From assembly GCF_012848175.1 (NCBI RefSeq), contig NZ_CP051651.1:1302001-1366000 (forward strand): a DNA stretch of 64,000 nt, written 5' to 3'. The translations under genes and the position numbers were made by a program. Origin of the DNA: Xanthomonas campestris pv. badrii. GTDB taxonomy: Bacteria; Pseudomonadota; Gammaproteobacteria; Xanthomonadales; Xanthomonadaceae. The notes under the pieces were generated by a model. That model saw nothing but the letters and a program-made list of their open reading frames with translations. It had not been told where the DNA came from and did not search any database. Position 1 is the first letter of the stretch. The number at the start of each line of letters is the position of its first letter. Shown one piece after another: positions 1-9,068 of this stretch.

Positions 1-77
1 ACTTGCTCGTGTCGATAACGAGGCAATGCAAACACGCCGACTTCCTCGTATCGATCAAAAAAGCGCCACGAACATGC

Positions 78-2468
78 CTACTTCGGCTGCAACTGCAGCG
101 TATAGCGGGTGGCGGTCGGCAAGAATGGGGTGGGCCGGCCATGTACCCAATCGTCGTGTCCCGCCCCCCAGAACGGCGACAACGGGTGTCCGCTCTGGCC
201 GCCCGGCATGTGCACGATGCCGTCCTGCTCGTGGCCGGGCGACACCACCATGCGTTCGGAGGCGCCGAATGCCGGGCCTTGCACGCGCGGCATGTCGCGG
301 TCGCCCGGCAGTCGATCGGGTGGCATGCACAGCCAGCGCCTGGCGAGCGCGGGCAATGCCCGCGCGATCGGGTGACAGATGGCGGCGGTATTGCGTTCGC
401 CCCAGGTGCGCTCGCTGAGCGGCTGGCCCGGCTCGCCTTGCGCGAGTAGCGCAGTGTGCGCATCGCGCGCGGCATCGATGAGGAGCTGATCCCAGCTGGC
501 CTGGTCTGGCGGCAGCAGATGCGCCGGGCGCTGCTGCAGCAACGGCCAGACGATCCCTTCCAGCTGTGCCCGCCGCGGCGCCAGGAATGCCTCGCCTAGC
601 GCCGACCTGGCTGGCGCCAGCAGGCCTGCTTCCACCGCGTCGATGGTCTTGTTGCGGAAGTCGCGCACGATGCGGTAGCTGACCGAGCTGGCGGACGCAT
701 GGCCGTCCCACTGCCGCGTGGCGCGCTCGATCTGCTGCAATGCCGGATCCTTGCTGTGCGTGACCACGTCACGCAACAGCTGCCACCAGCGCGTCAGCAG
801 CACCGCGCGATCGTCCAGCTGGATCGCCAGCAGGTCGCGTTCGGTAAACCGCTGCTTGGCGAACAGGTCGTCGCGGATCTGCTGCGCCCGCGCGCCGAGG
901 TCGTAGCCCGCATTGCCGAGGGTCGCCAGCTGCTGCGCGTCGACGACGCGGCTGTTGGCGGTCCAGAGACGATGCGAGGGCGGGTCGACCAAGGCCGGCG
1001 CGTCATCGCTGCGCACCGGCCAGGGCGTGCAGCCAACCGCGCGCGTGGCTGGCTGCGGTGTTGCCGGCAGTGGGGTGCTTGCCAGCTCGGCGATGCCGGT
1101 CGGGCTGCAGCCGGCATTGCGCGCAGGGCGCGCGCCGATCAGGCGCCAGGCGATGCGTCCGCTGCGGTCGGCCACCAGCAGGTTCTGTGCGGGAATGCCC
1201 GAGCGGTCCGCCACGGCGAACGCGCCCTCCAGGTCGCCGGCGCTGCTCATCTGCGCAAACTCCAGGCCGATCGCGCCGGGCAATTGCGCGGCCCAGCGCA
1301 ACGCCAGCAGGCTGCCGTCGGCGTTCGCGTGCACGATCGGCCCCCAGGCCGCTTCGCGCACCTCGAAGCGTACCGGCGCGGCGCCGGCCACGCGGATGGT
1401 TTCCACATGGGTGATCAGCGCTTGCGGATGCGCGGGCGTTGCAGCAGGAATGCGTGCGAAGTCGGCGGTGTCGATATAGCTGTTGGTGAAGGCCCAGGCC
1501 ACATGGCCATTGCTGCCCACCACCATCGCCGGCAGGCCGGGCAGGGTGAAACCGGTGACATCCACCTTGCCGTCGGTGGCGCTGGTGTCGGGATAACGCA
1601 GCCGCGCGCGGAACCAGATATTGGGTGCGCGCAGGCCCAGGTGCATGTCGTCGGCGACGATGGCGCGGCCGTCTGCGGTGAGCGTGCCATCCACCGCGAA
1701 GTTGTTGCTGCCCGGGGTGGTTTGCTCGGCGTGCGGTGTGGTGGGCGGATGCGGCAGGCGGCGCAGGTCCAGCGCTGCCGCATCCGGCAAGCTGGCATCG
1801 CCCTGGGGTGGGCCGAACAGGGGCGCATCCCAGCTCGACCCCTGGTGATCGAGCAGCGCGGCCAGCGCAGGCGGCACCACGGCGCGAATGCGTGCGGCGG
1901 CCAGTTCGGTCTGGTTGTCGTTGTCCTGCAGGTCGGCATACATCGCCATGCCGGTGAGGATGGAATCTTCCATGCTCCAGGCGCGCGGGGTCTGGCGCAG
2001 CAGCAGGTATGCCCAGGGCCGCACCCGCAACGCCGCCAGCCCGGCGTTTACCCCGTCGGTATACGCCTGCAGCGCGTCGCGCTGACCGCCCATGGCGATC
2101 TCCAGGCTGGCGCGCACGCGTGCGCGCAGCCGATGCACGCGATTGCGCTTGTCCAGATCCAGCGCCTTGGCACCGAACAGCTCGGACAGCTCGCCGGCCG
2201 GCGCACGCCGCATCAGGTCCATTTCGAAGTAACGTTCCTGCGCATGCACGTAGCCGAGCGCACGCATCGCATCGATCCGGTCCTGCGCATCGATGGTGAC
2301 CACGCCGTTGCCATCGCGCTGCACGCCCACCGGTGCGCGCAGGCCGGCGAGCGCGGTAGCACCGTCCAGCTGCGGCAGGCTGCCGCGCAGCAGCAGGTAC
2401 ACGGTCGCAACGGCGGCCAGCGCCAGCGCCACGATTCCCAGCGATAGCCGGCCCAGCCATTGACGCAT
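78..2468 (-). CDS. Penicillin acylase family N-terminal nucleophile hydrolase
   Basis: This is a periplasmic or membrane-anchored amidase of the penicillin G/cephalosporin/acyl-homoserine-lactone acylase family, about 796 aa. An N-terminal hydrophobic segment (about residues 5-28) acts as signal or anchor. The family hallmark is the autocatalytic cleavage site PG|SNNFAVDG. Its Ser (about residue 254 from this start) would become the N-terminal nucleophile of the beta chain. I chose the ATG at 2466-2468 because GAGGAA lies 6 nt upstream; an ATG at 2510 has no ribosome binding site. The substrate cannot be read from the sequence; penicillin side chains, AHL quorum signals or other N-acyl amides are all possible. 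It is divergent from the bacterioferritin gene. Confidence 0.9.
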   Translation of the reverse strand: MRQWLGRLSLGIVALALAAVATVYLLLRGSLPQLDGATALAGLRAPVGVQRDGNGVVTIDAQDRIDAMRALGYVHAQERYFEMDLMRRAPAGELSELFGAKALDLDKRNRVHRLRARVRASLEIAMGGQRDALQAYTDGVNAGLAALRVRPWAYLLLRQTPRAWSMEDSILTGMAMYADLQDNDNQTELAAARIRAVVPPALAALLDHQGSSWDAPLFGPPQGDASLPDAAALDLRRLPHPPTTPHAEQTTPGSNNFAVDGTLTADGRAIVADDMHLGLRAPNIWFRARLRYPDTSATDGKVDVTGFTLPGLPAMVVGSNGHVAWAFTNSYIDTADFARIPAATPAHPQALITHVETIRVAGAAPVRFEVREAAWGPIVHANADGSLLALRWAAQLPGAIGLEFAQMSSAGDLEGAFAVADRSGIPAQNLLVADRSGRIAWRLIGARPARNAGCSPTGIAELASTPLPATPQPATRAVGCTPWPVRSDDAPALVDPPSHRLWTANSRVVDAQQLATLGNAGYDLGARAQQIRDDLFAKQRFTERDLLAIQLDDRAVLLTRWWQLLRDVVTHSKDPALQQIERATRQWDGHASASSVSYRIVRDFRNKTIDAVEAGLLAPARSALGEAFLAPRRAQLEGIVWPLLQQRPAHLLPPDQASWDQLLIDAARDAHTALLAQGEPGQPLSERTWGERNTAAICHPIARALPALARRWLCMPPDRLPGDRDMPRVQGPAFGASERMVVSPGHEQDGIVHMPGGQSGHPLSPFWGAGHDDWVHGRPTPFLPTATRYTLQLQPK

Positions 2469-2614
2469 TGTCGGTTCCTCGAGTTCGGTTGAAGTGTGGC
2501 TGGCGGACATGACCGTGATGGGTCTGGCCGCAAGCGCAACTGAAAGTGATTCCGATTAGATCATTGCCCGCCCGCATAGGGCACCATGCGCGCATTGCGT
2601 CGCTGGAGCACACC

Positions 2615-3100
2615 ATGAAAGGCCATCCCGAAGTCGTCGATTACCTCAAGCAGCTGCTGCGCGGCGAGCTGGCGGCACGCGACCAGTATTTCCTGCACTC
2701 GCGCCGCTACGAGGACCAGGGCCTGATGGCGCTGTACGAGCGCATCAACCATGAGATGCAGGAAGAGACCGAGCACGCCGACGCGCTGCTGCGGCGAATT
2801 CTTTTCCTTGAAGGCGACCCGGACATGCGTCCGGCCGAGTTCACCCCGGGCAAGACCGTGGTGGAGATGCTCGAGCGCGATCTTGTCGTGGAATACGAAG
2901 TGCGTGCCGCGCTCGCCGCCGGCATGAAGCTGTGCGAGGAGCATGGCGACTACGTCAGCCGCGATGTGCTGCTCAAGCAGTTGCAGGACACCGAGGAAGA
3001 CCACGCTTGGTGGCTGGAGCAGCAGCTGGGCCTGATCAAGCGGATCGGCCTGGAGCTGTACCAGACCTCGAAGATCGACAAGGGCCACGTCGCCGGTTAA
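2615..3100 (+). CDS. bfr: Bacterioferritin-like iron storage protein lacking the heme-ligand Met
   Basis: This is a 161-aa four-helix ferritin-fold protein that oxidises and stores iron in the cytoplasm. Ferroxidase residues are visible: E18, E51, H54, the Glu in VVEYE and the Glu/His of TEEDH. Length matches E. coli Bfr (158 aa). The usual heme-coordinating Met52 aligns with Thr52 (EETEHAD), so this subunit probably cannot bind heme by itself, as in the FtnA/BfrA-type subunits of some bacteria. The start ATG at 2615 was chosen by alignment with the conserved MKG N-terminus. No bacterioferritin-associated ferredoxin gene is adjacent. Confidence 0.93.
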   Translation: MKGHPEVVDYLKQLLRGELAARDQYFLHSRRYEDQGLMALYERINHEMQEETEHADALLRRILFLEGDPDMRPAEFTPGKTVVEMLERDLVVEYEVRAALAAGMKLCEEHGDYVSRDVLLKQLQDTEEDHAWWLEQQLGLIKRIGLELYQTSKIDKGHVAG

Positions 3101-3443
3101 GTGGCGCGTGGCGTGGCAGACGCGGCGTTGCGCCCGGCGAGGCGGAGCGCTGCGCTGTGCATCAGGGGGCGCTGAACAGGGCAGTTTCTCTCGTCCAGGG
3201 GTAGCGGCGTTGGCCAGCTGGGCAAGTCGCCTGCGTTCGTCAGCACAGGGCCGCTTTTGCGTTTGCGCCGTACGGCGCCTAGATGCAGGGCGTCAACGAC
3301 GGCGCGCCACTGGCCTTGCGTGGCCCCGCGCCTGGAGCGATGCATTGAGCCCGAACGTCGGCAACCCGAGGTCGCTGCTGCATCAGCGCCAGCCAGTGCG
3401 GCGTCAGGCCGGGGACATGGGCCGCGCACGACCCCGCCGGCAC
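3101..3443. other. Intergenic region without recognisable gene
   Basis: This 343-bp stretch lies between the convergent bfr and tpm genes. Open frames exist on both strands but have the composition expected of GC-rich noncoding DNA and no recognisable protein. I see no strong intrinsic terminator in it. Confidence 0.5.
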
Positions 3444-4100
3444 TCAGCAGCGCTGCAGGCGATAGACCGCGGTAGTCAGCGCGGTGACGCCCTCGGCGCG
3501 AAAGCGCGGTTCCTGCGCGAGGATGTCGCGCTGTTCCAGCTGCTGCACCTGCCACTGCGCATCGAATAGCGCATGCACTTCGGCGGCATCCACCGCGAAG
3601 GGGGGGCCGGCCTTTTCGGCCTGCGGATAGTCCAGGGTGATCAGCAGTCCGCGGCAAGCGGCCGGCAGGCGCGCGTAGGTCGTGTGCAGGTACTGCCGGC
3701 GCAGGTCGGCGGGCAACGCTACCAGTGCTGCACGGTCATACACCGCCACGCAATCGGCCAGCGCGCTGCGATCGAGTGCGAACGCGTCGCCACAGATGAT
3801 CTCGATGGGGCCGGCGATGAAATGCTCGCCCGCGCTGCTGGTGTGGCGCTGCGGCTGCAGGCCTGCTTCGGCGAAGAACTGCGCCACGGCCAGCGGCGAC
3901 AGCTCCACGCCCAAGACACGATGGCCTTGCGCGGCCAGCCAGTGCATGTCCAGCGTCTTGCCGCACAGCGGTACCAGCACGCGTGCCGCATGTGGCAGCT
4001 GCAGTGCCGGCCAGTGCTTTTGCAGCAGCGGCATGACCTCGTCCTGATGAAAGCCTGTCTGTCCGTCCTGCCAGCGTTGCAACCAGAAATCGGTGTCCAT
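3444..4100 (-). CDS. tpm: Thiopurine S-methyltransferase (TPMT family)
   Basis: This is a 218-aa SAM-dependent methyltransferase. In bacteria this family methylates thiopurines and selenium or tellurium oxyanions. The N-terminus ([13 protein letters not shown]...GFH) is the conserved TPMT opening. [12 protein letters not shown] is the SAM-binding motif I, followed by [13 protein letters not shown]. The length fits bacterial TPMTs. It lies downstream of parC on the same strand, separated by 288 bp of repeated parC-tail sequence, so co-transcription is possible but not obvious. Confidence 0.92.
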   Translation of the reverse strand: MDTDFWLQRWQDGQTGFHQDEVMPLLQKHWPALQLPHAARVLVPLCGKTLDMHWLAAQGHRVLGVELSPLAVAQFFAEAGLQPQRHTSSAGEHFIAGPIEIICGDAFALDRSALADCVAVYDRAALVALPADLRRQYLHTTYARLPAACRGLLITLDYPQAEKAGPPFAVDAAEVHALFDAQWQVQQLEQRDILAQEPRFRAEGVTALTTAVYRLQRC

Positions 4101-4163
4101 GTCGTCGTCCTGTCAGGCACTGCGGTCGTCGAAGCAATCCGCAACCGCGCGCCGCCGCGCGCG

Positions 4164-4420
4164 ATGAGTGAATGCCCGTTACTGCACCTCCAGCCCATCC
4201 ACTTTCTGCCGCGCCTCAGCAGCCTGAGGCGATAACAATGTCAGTCGCGCCGCCGCGCGCCAGACGAGTGAATCACCGTCACTGCACTTCCAGCCGGTCG
4301 ACCTTCTGCCGCGCCTCAGCAGCCTGAGGCGACCGCAATGCCAGTTGCGCCACTGCGCGCCGGCGCGCGCCAGATGAGTGAATCACCGTCACTGCACCTC
4401 CAGCCCATCCACCTTCTGCC
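4164..4420 (-). repeat. Tandemly repeated 3' tail of parC (three copies)
   Basis: Three related segments start near 4164, 4264 and 4374, spaced 100 and 110 bp. Each contains, on the minus strand, the end of the parC reading frame (Q-K-V-D-G/R-L-E-V-Q plus stop). The copy nearest parC is its real C-terminus; the other two are noncoding duplicates with substitutions. The two distal copies also carry a 6-bp-stem hairpin GCCTCA-N6-TGAGGC at 4213-4230 and 4313-4330. Confidence 0.8.
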
Positions 4421-6632
4421 ACCCTCTCGGCAACAACGCCCCACGGCTCGCACGCGCACCCACATACATATCCAGATCCTTGAACGACAGGCTCATGGTG
4501 CGCGCGCCGCTGCGGACCAGCAGGGTGTTGCCGGGGGCCACCGCAACCACCGCCACCACGCGCTCGGTGCCGAGCTTGGCCTTGGGGATCTCGATGATCT
4601 TGTTGCCCTTGCCCTTGTCCAGCTCGGGCACGTCGGTGGCCGGCACCGCCAGCAGGTTGCCGGCGCTGGTGACCGCGACAATCCGGTCGGTCTGCGGGTT
4701 GCTCACCTGCGCCGGCGTGAGCACGTGCGAACCTGCGGTGAGATTGAGCATGGCCTTGCCGGCCTTGTTGCGGCCGGTGAGGTTTTCGAAGCGGGTGACG
4801 AAGCCATAGCCGTGCGAGGACGCCAGCACGAAGCGGGTGGCGTTGTCGGCGCTGGCCATGACCTGGAATGCGGCGCCCGACGCCGGCGAGAACCGCCCGG
4901 TCAGCGGCTCGCCGTTACCGCGCGCCGAGGGCAGGGTGTGCACCGCAGTGGAATAGGCGCGGCCATCCGAATCCAGGAACGCCACCTGGTGGGTGCTGCG
5001 GCTGCGCACCGCCACCAGCAGGCCATCGCCATCGCGGTACGACATGCCGGCCGGATCCACCTCATGCCCCTTGGCCGCGCGCACCCAGCCCTTCTCGGAC
5101 AGCACCACGGTCATCGGTTCGCTGGCGACCATCTCGGTTTCGTCGATGGCCTGCGCGGCGCCGCGCTGCACCAGCGGCGAGCGGCGTGCGTCGCCGAACT
5201 TCTTGGCGTCGGCAGTGAGCTCGTCCTTGATCAGCTTCTTCAGCTTGGCCTTGCTGTCGAGGATGGCCATGATCTGCGCGCGTTCCTTGGCAAGCGCTTC
5301 CTGCTCGCCACGGATCTTCATTTCTTCCAGGCGCGCCAGCTGGCGCAGCTTGGTTTCCAGAATGTATTCGGCCTGTTCCTCGCTCAGCGCAAAGCGCGAG
5401 ATCAGCACCGGCTTGGGTTCGTCCTCGCTGCGGACGATGCGGATCACTTCGTCCAGGTTGAGGAAGGCCACCAACAGGCCTTCCAACAGGTGCAGGCGAC
5501 GCTCGACCTTCTGCAGGCGATGGTTGAGGCGGCGGGTCACCGTGTCGCTGCGGAAGGTCAGCCATTCGCTCAGCAGGTGCTTGAGGTTCTTGACCTGCGG
5601 GCGGCCATCCAGGCCGATCACGTTGAGGTTGACGCGGTAGCTGCGTTCCAGGTCGGTGGTGACGAACAGGTGGCCCATCAGCTGCTCGGCATCCACGCGG
5701 TTGGAGCGCGGTACCAGCACCACCCGCACCGGGCTGGTGTGGTCGGATTCGTCGCGAATGTCTTCCAGCCACGGCAGCTTCTTGGCGCGCATCTGCTGGG
5801 CGATCTGCTCGATCACCTTGGACGGCGAGACCTGATACGGCAACGCGTCGATGACGATGTTGGCGTGTTCTTTTTTGTAGGTGGCACGCGCACGCACGCT
5901 GCCGTGGCCGGTTTCGTAGATGTTTCGCAGGTCGGCGGGCGCAGTGATGATCTCGGCGGTGGTCGGGTAGTCCGGGCCCAGTACGTGCTCGCACAGGTCG
6001 GCGACGCTGGCGTCGGGGTCGTCGAGCAGGCGCAGCAGCGCGCTGACGATCTCGTTGAGATTGTGCGGCGGCACGTCGGTGGCCATGCCGACCGCAATGC
6101 CGGTGGTGCCGTTGAGCAGCAGGTGCGGCAGGCGCGCCGGCAACCAGGTGGGTTCTTCCAGGGTGCCGTCGAAGTTGGGCGCCCAGTCGGTGGTGCCCTG
6201 GCTGATTTCGCCCAGCAGCACTTCGGCGATCGGGGTCAGCTTGGATTCGGTGTAACGCATCGCCGCGAACGACTTGGGATCGTCGGTGGAGCCGAAGTTG
6301 CCCTGGCCTTCGATCAGCGGATAGCGGTACGAGAACGGCTGCGCCATTAGCACCAGCGCCTCGTAGCAGGCGCTGTCGCCATGCGGGTGGTACTTACCGA
6401 TCACATCGCCCACGGTGCGCGCGGACTTCTTCGGCTTGGCGGCCGCGTTCAGGCCCAGCTCGCTCATCGCATAGACGATGCGGCGCTGCACCGGTTTCAG
6501 GCCATCGCCCAGGAACGGCAGGGCGCGGTCCAGCACCACGTACATCGAATAGTCGAGATAGGCGCGTTCGGCGTACTCGCGCAGCGGCAGCTGTTCGAAG
6601 CCATGGAAAGTGGGGCGGGTCAGATCGGTCAT
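4389..6632 (-). CDS. parC: DNA topoisomerase IV subunit A
   Basis: This 747-aa type IIA topoisomerase subunit cleaves and rejoins DNA to decatenate replicated chromosomes, working with ParE. The catalytic tyrosine is Y127 (AAMRYTES). The quinolone-resistance region reads [11 protein letters not shown], with the drug-sensitive type residues Ser87 and Glu91 (E. coli S80/E84). The breakage-reunion domain is followed by a coiled-coil tower and a C-terminal beta-pinwheel with degenerate repeats. GyrA is excluded by length, by the [20 protein letters not shown] context and by the short C-terminal domain. Its last codons are duplicated downstream. Confidence 0.97.
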   Translation of the reverse strand: MTDLTRPTFHGFEQLPLREYAERAYLDYSMYVVLDRALPFLGDGLKPVQRRIVYAMSELGLNAAAKPKKSARTVGDVIGKYHPHGDSACYEALVLMAQPFSYRYPLIEGQGNFGSTDDPKSFAAMRYTESKLTPIAEVLLGEISQGTTDWAPNFDGTLEEPTWLPARLPHLLLNGTTGIAVGMATDVPPHNLNEIVSALLRLLDDPDASVADLCEHVLGPDYPTTAEIITAPADLRNIYETGHGSVRARATYKKEHANIVIDALPYQVSPSKVIEQIAQQMRAKKLPWLEDIRDESDHTSPVRVVLVPRSNRVDAEQLMGHLFVTTDLERSYRVNLNVIGLDGRPQVKNLKHLLSEWLTFRSDTVTRRLNHRLQKVERRLHLLEGLLVAFLNLDEVIRIVRSEDEPKPVLISRFALSEEQAEYILETKLRQLARLEEMKIRGEQEALAKERAQIMAILDSKAKLKKLIKDELTADAKKFGDARRSPLVQRGAAQAIDETEMVASEPMTVVLSEKGWVRAAKGHEVDPAGMSYRDGDGLLVAVRSRSTHQVAFLDSDGRAYSTAVHTLPSARGNGEPLTGRFSPASGAAFQVMASADNATRFVLASSHGYGFVTRFENLTGRNKAGKAMLNLTAGSHVLTPAQVSNPQTDRIVAVTSAGNLLAVPATDVPELDKGKGNKIIEIPKAKLGTERVVAVVAVAPGNTLLVRSGARTMSLSFKDLDMYVGARASRGALLPRGWQKVDGLEVQ

Positions 6633-6693
6633 GTAAAGCCAGGTCCTGCGTGAAGAAGAATCCGCACCGTGGCGCGGACTCGAAGAGCGCCGA

Positions 6694-6815
6694 TTATCCG
6701 GATGCGGCGGGGGATGCCAAGCCGCACGCGTGGCCGCCGGCCAGATAGCGCGTGGGCGGGGCGCCGAAATGGCGGTGGAACGGGCTGGCGAAGGCGCCGG
6801 GGCTGAGCTAGCCGA
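6694..6815 (-). pseudogene. Remnant of an AraC-family regulator C-terminus
   Basis: On the minus strand this segment encodes [20 protein letters not shown] followed by YLAG. That resembles the second helix-turn-helix and C-terminal helix of AraC-family regulators (typically SPSAFSRAFKRHFGVSPRRY). An in-frame stop lies just upstream and no intact N-terminal domain follows, so only a decayed 3' end is left. Confidence 0.5.
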
Positions 6816-6866
6816 GCGGGCCGGCCGCTAGAGCGACTGCGTGCCCTGCTAAGCCGGCGCAGGCCT

Positions 6867-6965
6867 TCACACGCTGCGCAGATCGGTCAGGTAGGCGATC
6901 AGCACCGGGCCGTCGGCCCGCCCGACGCTGGCCTCGACCCAGGCGGTGGCGCGTCCACGATGAGG
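6867..6965 (-). pseudogene. Short unrecognised coding remnant
   Basis: This is a minus-strand open stretch ending in a stop, with a protein-like segment RATAWVEASVGRADGP. It faintly resembles the last strands of hotdog-fold thioesterases, but the match is weak. Together with the AraC fragment it suggests the 6633-7056 region is decayed gene material. It could also be chance coding potential. Confidence 0.25.
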
Positions 6966-7056
6966 GCGGGGTCTCGCTAGTCATTGGCTGAAGCGTATGG
7001 CCGGGCCAGCACTGGCGTCGCGTATGGAACGGATCCTTGCGGATAGTGTAATAAAC

Positions 7057-7088
7057 AAAAATATATTTGCTTTGACAAATATATTTTT
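7057..7088. promoter_or_regulatory. Perfect 13-bp palindrome, probable MarR operator
   Basis: AAAAATATATTTG (7057-7069) and its exact complement CAAATATATTTTT (7076-7088) are separated by 6 bp, just 18 bp upstream of the marR start. The AT-rich block stands out in GC-rich surroundings. A consensus -35 TTGACA (7072-7077) overlaps the right arm, with a weak -10 candidate AAAATA at 7095-7100. MarR proteins usually bind such palindromes over their own promoter, so this is probably the autoregulatory operator of the efflux operon. Confidence 0.75.
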
Positions 7089-7106
7089 TGTAACAAAATA
7101 GCGGGC

Positions 7107-7547
7107 ATGAATCCTCCGCCACCTTCCTCTCCGTCGTTCGGGCTGCTGTTGCGCCAGGTGCGCGATGCGCTAATGCGCCAGCTCGATGCCGAGATGAAGG
7201 GCGAACTGCCCGACTTCGGTTTCAGTCACTACGTCGGCCTGAAGGTGCTGTCGGTGCGCTCGCCGTGTACGGCCAACGAGCTGGCGCTGGCGCTGGACCA
7301 GACCCCGAGCGCGGTGACCCGCCTGCTCGACAAGCTCGAAGCGCTCGGCGCCGTGCGGCGCGAGCCGCACGCCCAGGATCGGCGCGCGCTGCAGATCGTC
7401 ATGACCGAGCAGGGCGTGGCGTTGTGGGAGCGCCTGCGCCAGCGCGGTGAGCGTGCGATCGAGCACGGCCTGCGCGACCTGTCCGCCCCTGAGCGCGAGC
7501 AACTCACCTCGCTTCTCATCCGTGTCCGCGATGCACTCAACTCATGA
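7107..7547 (+). CDS. MarR-family transcriptional repressor of the efflux operon
   Basis: This is a 146-aa winged-helix regulator. The DNA-binding part runs from about residue 50 (TANELALALDQTPSAVTRLL, helix 3-4) to the wing with the conserved D-R-R (AQDRRALQIVMT). Its stop codon overlaps the start of the outer-membrane efflux gene (ATGA), so the two are translationally coupled. This position, and the palindrome upstream, suggest it represses the emrCAB-like operon and is released by an aromatic or phenolic ligand. Its sequence does not reveal the ligand. Confidence 0.9.
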   Translation: MNPPPPSSPSFGLLLRQVRDALMRQLDAEMKGELPDFGFSHYVGLKVLSVRSPCTANELALALDQTPSAVTRLLDKLEALGAVRREPHAQDRRALQIVMTEQGVALWERLRQRGERAIEHGLRDLSAPEREQLTSLLIRVRDALNS

Positions 7548-9058
7548 ACGCTGCTAGTTCCTTTTTTCAGACGCTGCGCCCGCGCTCGATGCGCCTGGCG
7601 CGGCCGCTTGTCCTCACCGCGCTGAGCCTGGCGCTGGCCGCATGTGCCAGTAGCCGTGGCCTGGCGCCGCAAGGCACCGTGCTGCAGCCCGGCGACGTGC
7701 ATGCCGAGCGCACCCTGGCGCAGGCCGGGCTGAGTCCGGCCTCGTGGCCGGCCAGCGACTGGTGGCGCGCGCTGGGCGATGCACAGCTGGACGCCCTCAT
7801 CGCCGAAGGCCTGCAGCACAGCCCCAGCCTGGCCTCTGCCGATGCGCGGCTGCGCCAGGCCCATGCGCGCATCGGCAGCGCGCAGGCCGAGCGCGGCCCC
7901 AGCCTGTCGGTGTCCGGCGGCTACACCGGAGTGCAGCTGCCCGAATCGATGGTCGGCGACGAACTGGGTGGCAGCTACGGCGGCAGTGCGCAGATGGTGC
8001 TGGACTTCCGGTATGGCGTGGATCTGTGGGGCGGCAAGCGTGCCGCCTGGGAAGCGGCGGTGGACCAGGCGCATGCGGCCGAGGTGGATGCGCAGGCGGC
8101 GCGGCTGAACCTGTCGGCGGCGATCGCCGAAGGCTATGCACAACTGGCCTATGCGTGGAGCCTGCACGATGTGGCCAACGATGAGCTGGGCCGCGCGCGC
8201 AAGACCCTGGAGCTGACGCAGCAACGCCGCGGTGCCGGGATCGACAGCGACCTGCAGGTGCGTCAGGCGCAGGCGCGCGTGCCCGCCGCGCAGCAGCAAC
8301 TGCAGTCCGCGCAGCAACAGATCGATCAAGCGCGCACCGCACTGGCCGCGCTGGTCGGGCAGGGCCCGGATCGCGGTCTGCAGATCGCCCGCCCGACCCT
8401 GGGCACCGGGCTCGCCACGCAGCTGCCGAGCAGCTTGCCGGCCGATCTGCTGGGCCGACGCCCGGACGTGGTAGCGGCGCGCTGGCGGGTGGAGGCGGCC
8501 GACAAGGACATCGCAGTCGCCAAGACCCGCTTCTATCCCAGCCTCAACCTCACTGCGCTAGGTGGGGTGGTCAACCCGGAGCTCGGCAAGCTGCTGGAAA
8601 GCGGCTCGGTGTTCGGGTTGGTGGCGCCGGCGCTGAGCCTGCCGATCTTCGACGGCGGCAAGCTGCGCGCCAACCTGGCCGGCAGCGATGCGCAATACGA
8701 CCTGGCCGTGGCCGACTACAACCAGAAGGTGATCGCCGCGCTGCGCGAAGTGGCCGACCAGGTCACCGCCGTGCGTTCGCTGCAGCAGCGTGCGCAGGCG
8801 CAGGACGATGCCGTACAGACGGTGGGCGCGGCCTTCGATCTCGCCCAGCAGCGTTACCGCGCCGGCATCGGCAGCTATCTGGAAGTGCTCAGCGTGCAGG
8901 AGCAGTTGCTCGTTGCACGCCAGCGCATGGCCGGGCTGCAGTCGCAACAACTCCTGGCCTCGGTGAGGCTGCAGCGTGCACTGGGCGGCGGATTCACGCC
9001 GGAGCCCGCACGCGACACCGCACGCACCGCGCCCACTTCCGCACAACCGAATTCCTGA
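7544..9058 (+). CDS. Outer-membrane efflux lipoprotein (NodT/OprM type)
   Basis: This 504-aa TolC-like outer-membrane factor forms the exit duct of a tripartite drug pump. A signal peptide ends in the lipobox LALAAC (Cys about residue 34), indicating a lipoprotein of the RND/EmrC class. Two repeated outer-membrane efflux domains follow, with the typical motif LPSSLPADLLGRRPDVVAAR and the C-terminal QQRYRAGIGSYLEVL. The start overlaps marR by four bases. The next two genes supply the adaptor and transporter. Confidence 0.93.
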   Translation: MNAASSFFQTLRPRSMRLARPLVLTALSLALAACASSRGLAPQGTVLQPGDVHAERTLAQAGLSPASWPASDWWRALGDAQLDALIAEGLQHSPSLASADARLRQAHARIGSAQAERGPSLSVSGGYTGVQLPESMVGDELGGSYGGSAQMVLDFRYGVDLWGGKRAAWEAAVDQAHAAEVDAQAARLNLSAAIAEGYAQLAYAWSLHDVANDELGRARKTLELTQQRRGAGIDSDLQVRQAQARVPAAQQQLQSAQQQIDQARTALAALVGQGPDRGLQIARPTLGTGLATQLPSSLPADLLGRRPDVVAARWRVEAADKDIAVAKTRFYPSLNLTALGGVVNPELGKLLESGSVFGLVAPALSLPIFDGGKLRANLAGSDAQYDLAVADYNQKVIAALREVADQVTAVRSLQQRAQAQDDAVQTVGAAFDLAQQRYRAGIGSYLEVLSVQEQLLVARQRMAGLQSQQLLASVRLQRALGGGFTPEPARDTARTAPTSAQPNS

Positions 9059-9068
9059 GACATCGACG

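Noticed and set aside
4338..6350. A 670-codon plus-strand frame opposite parC
   Set aside because: It is antisense to a highly conserved essential gene and has no domain.
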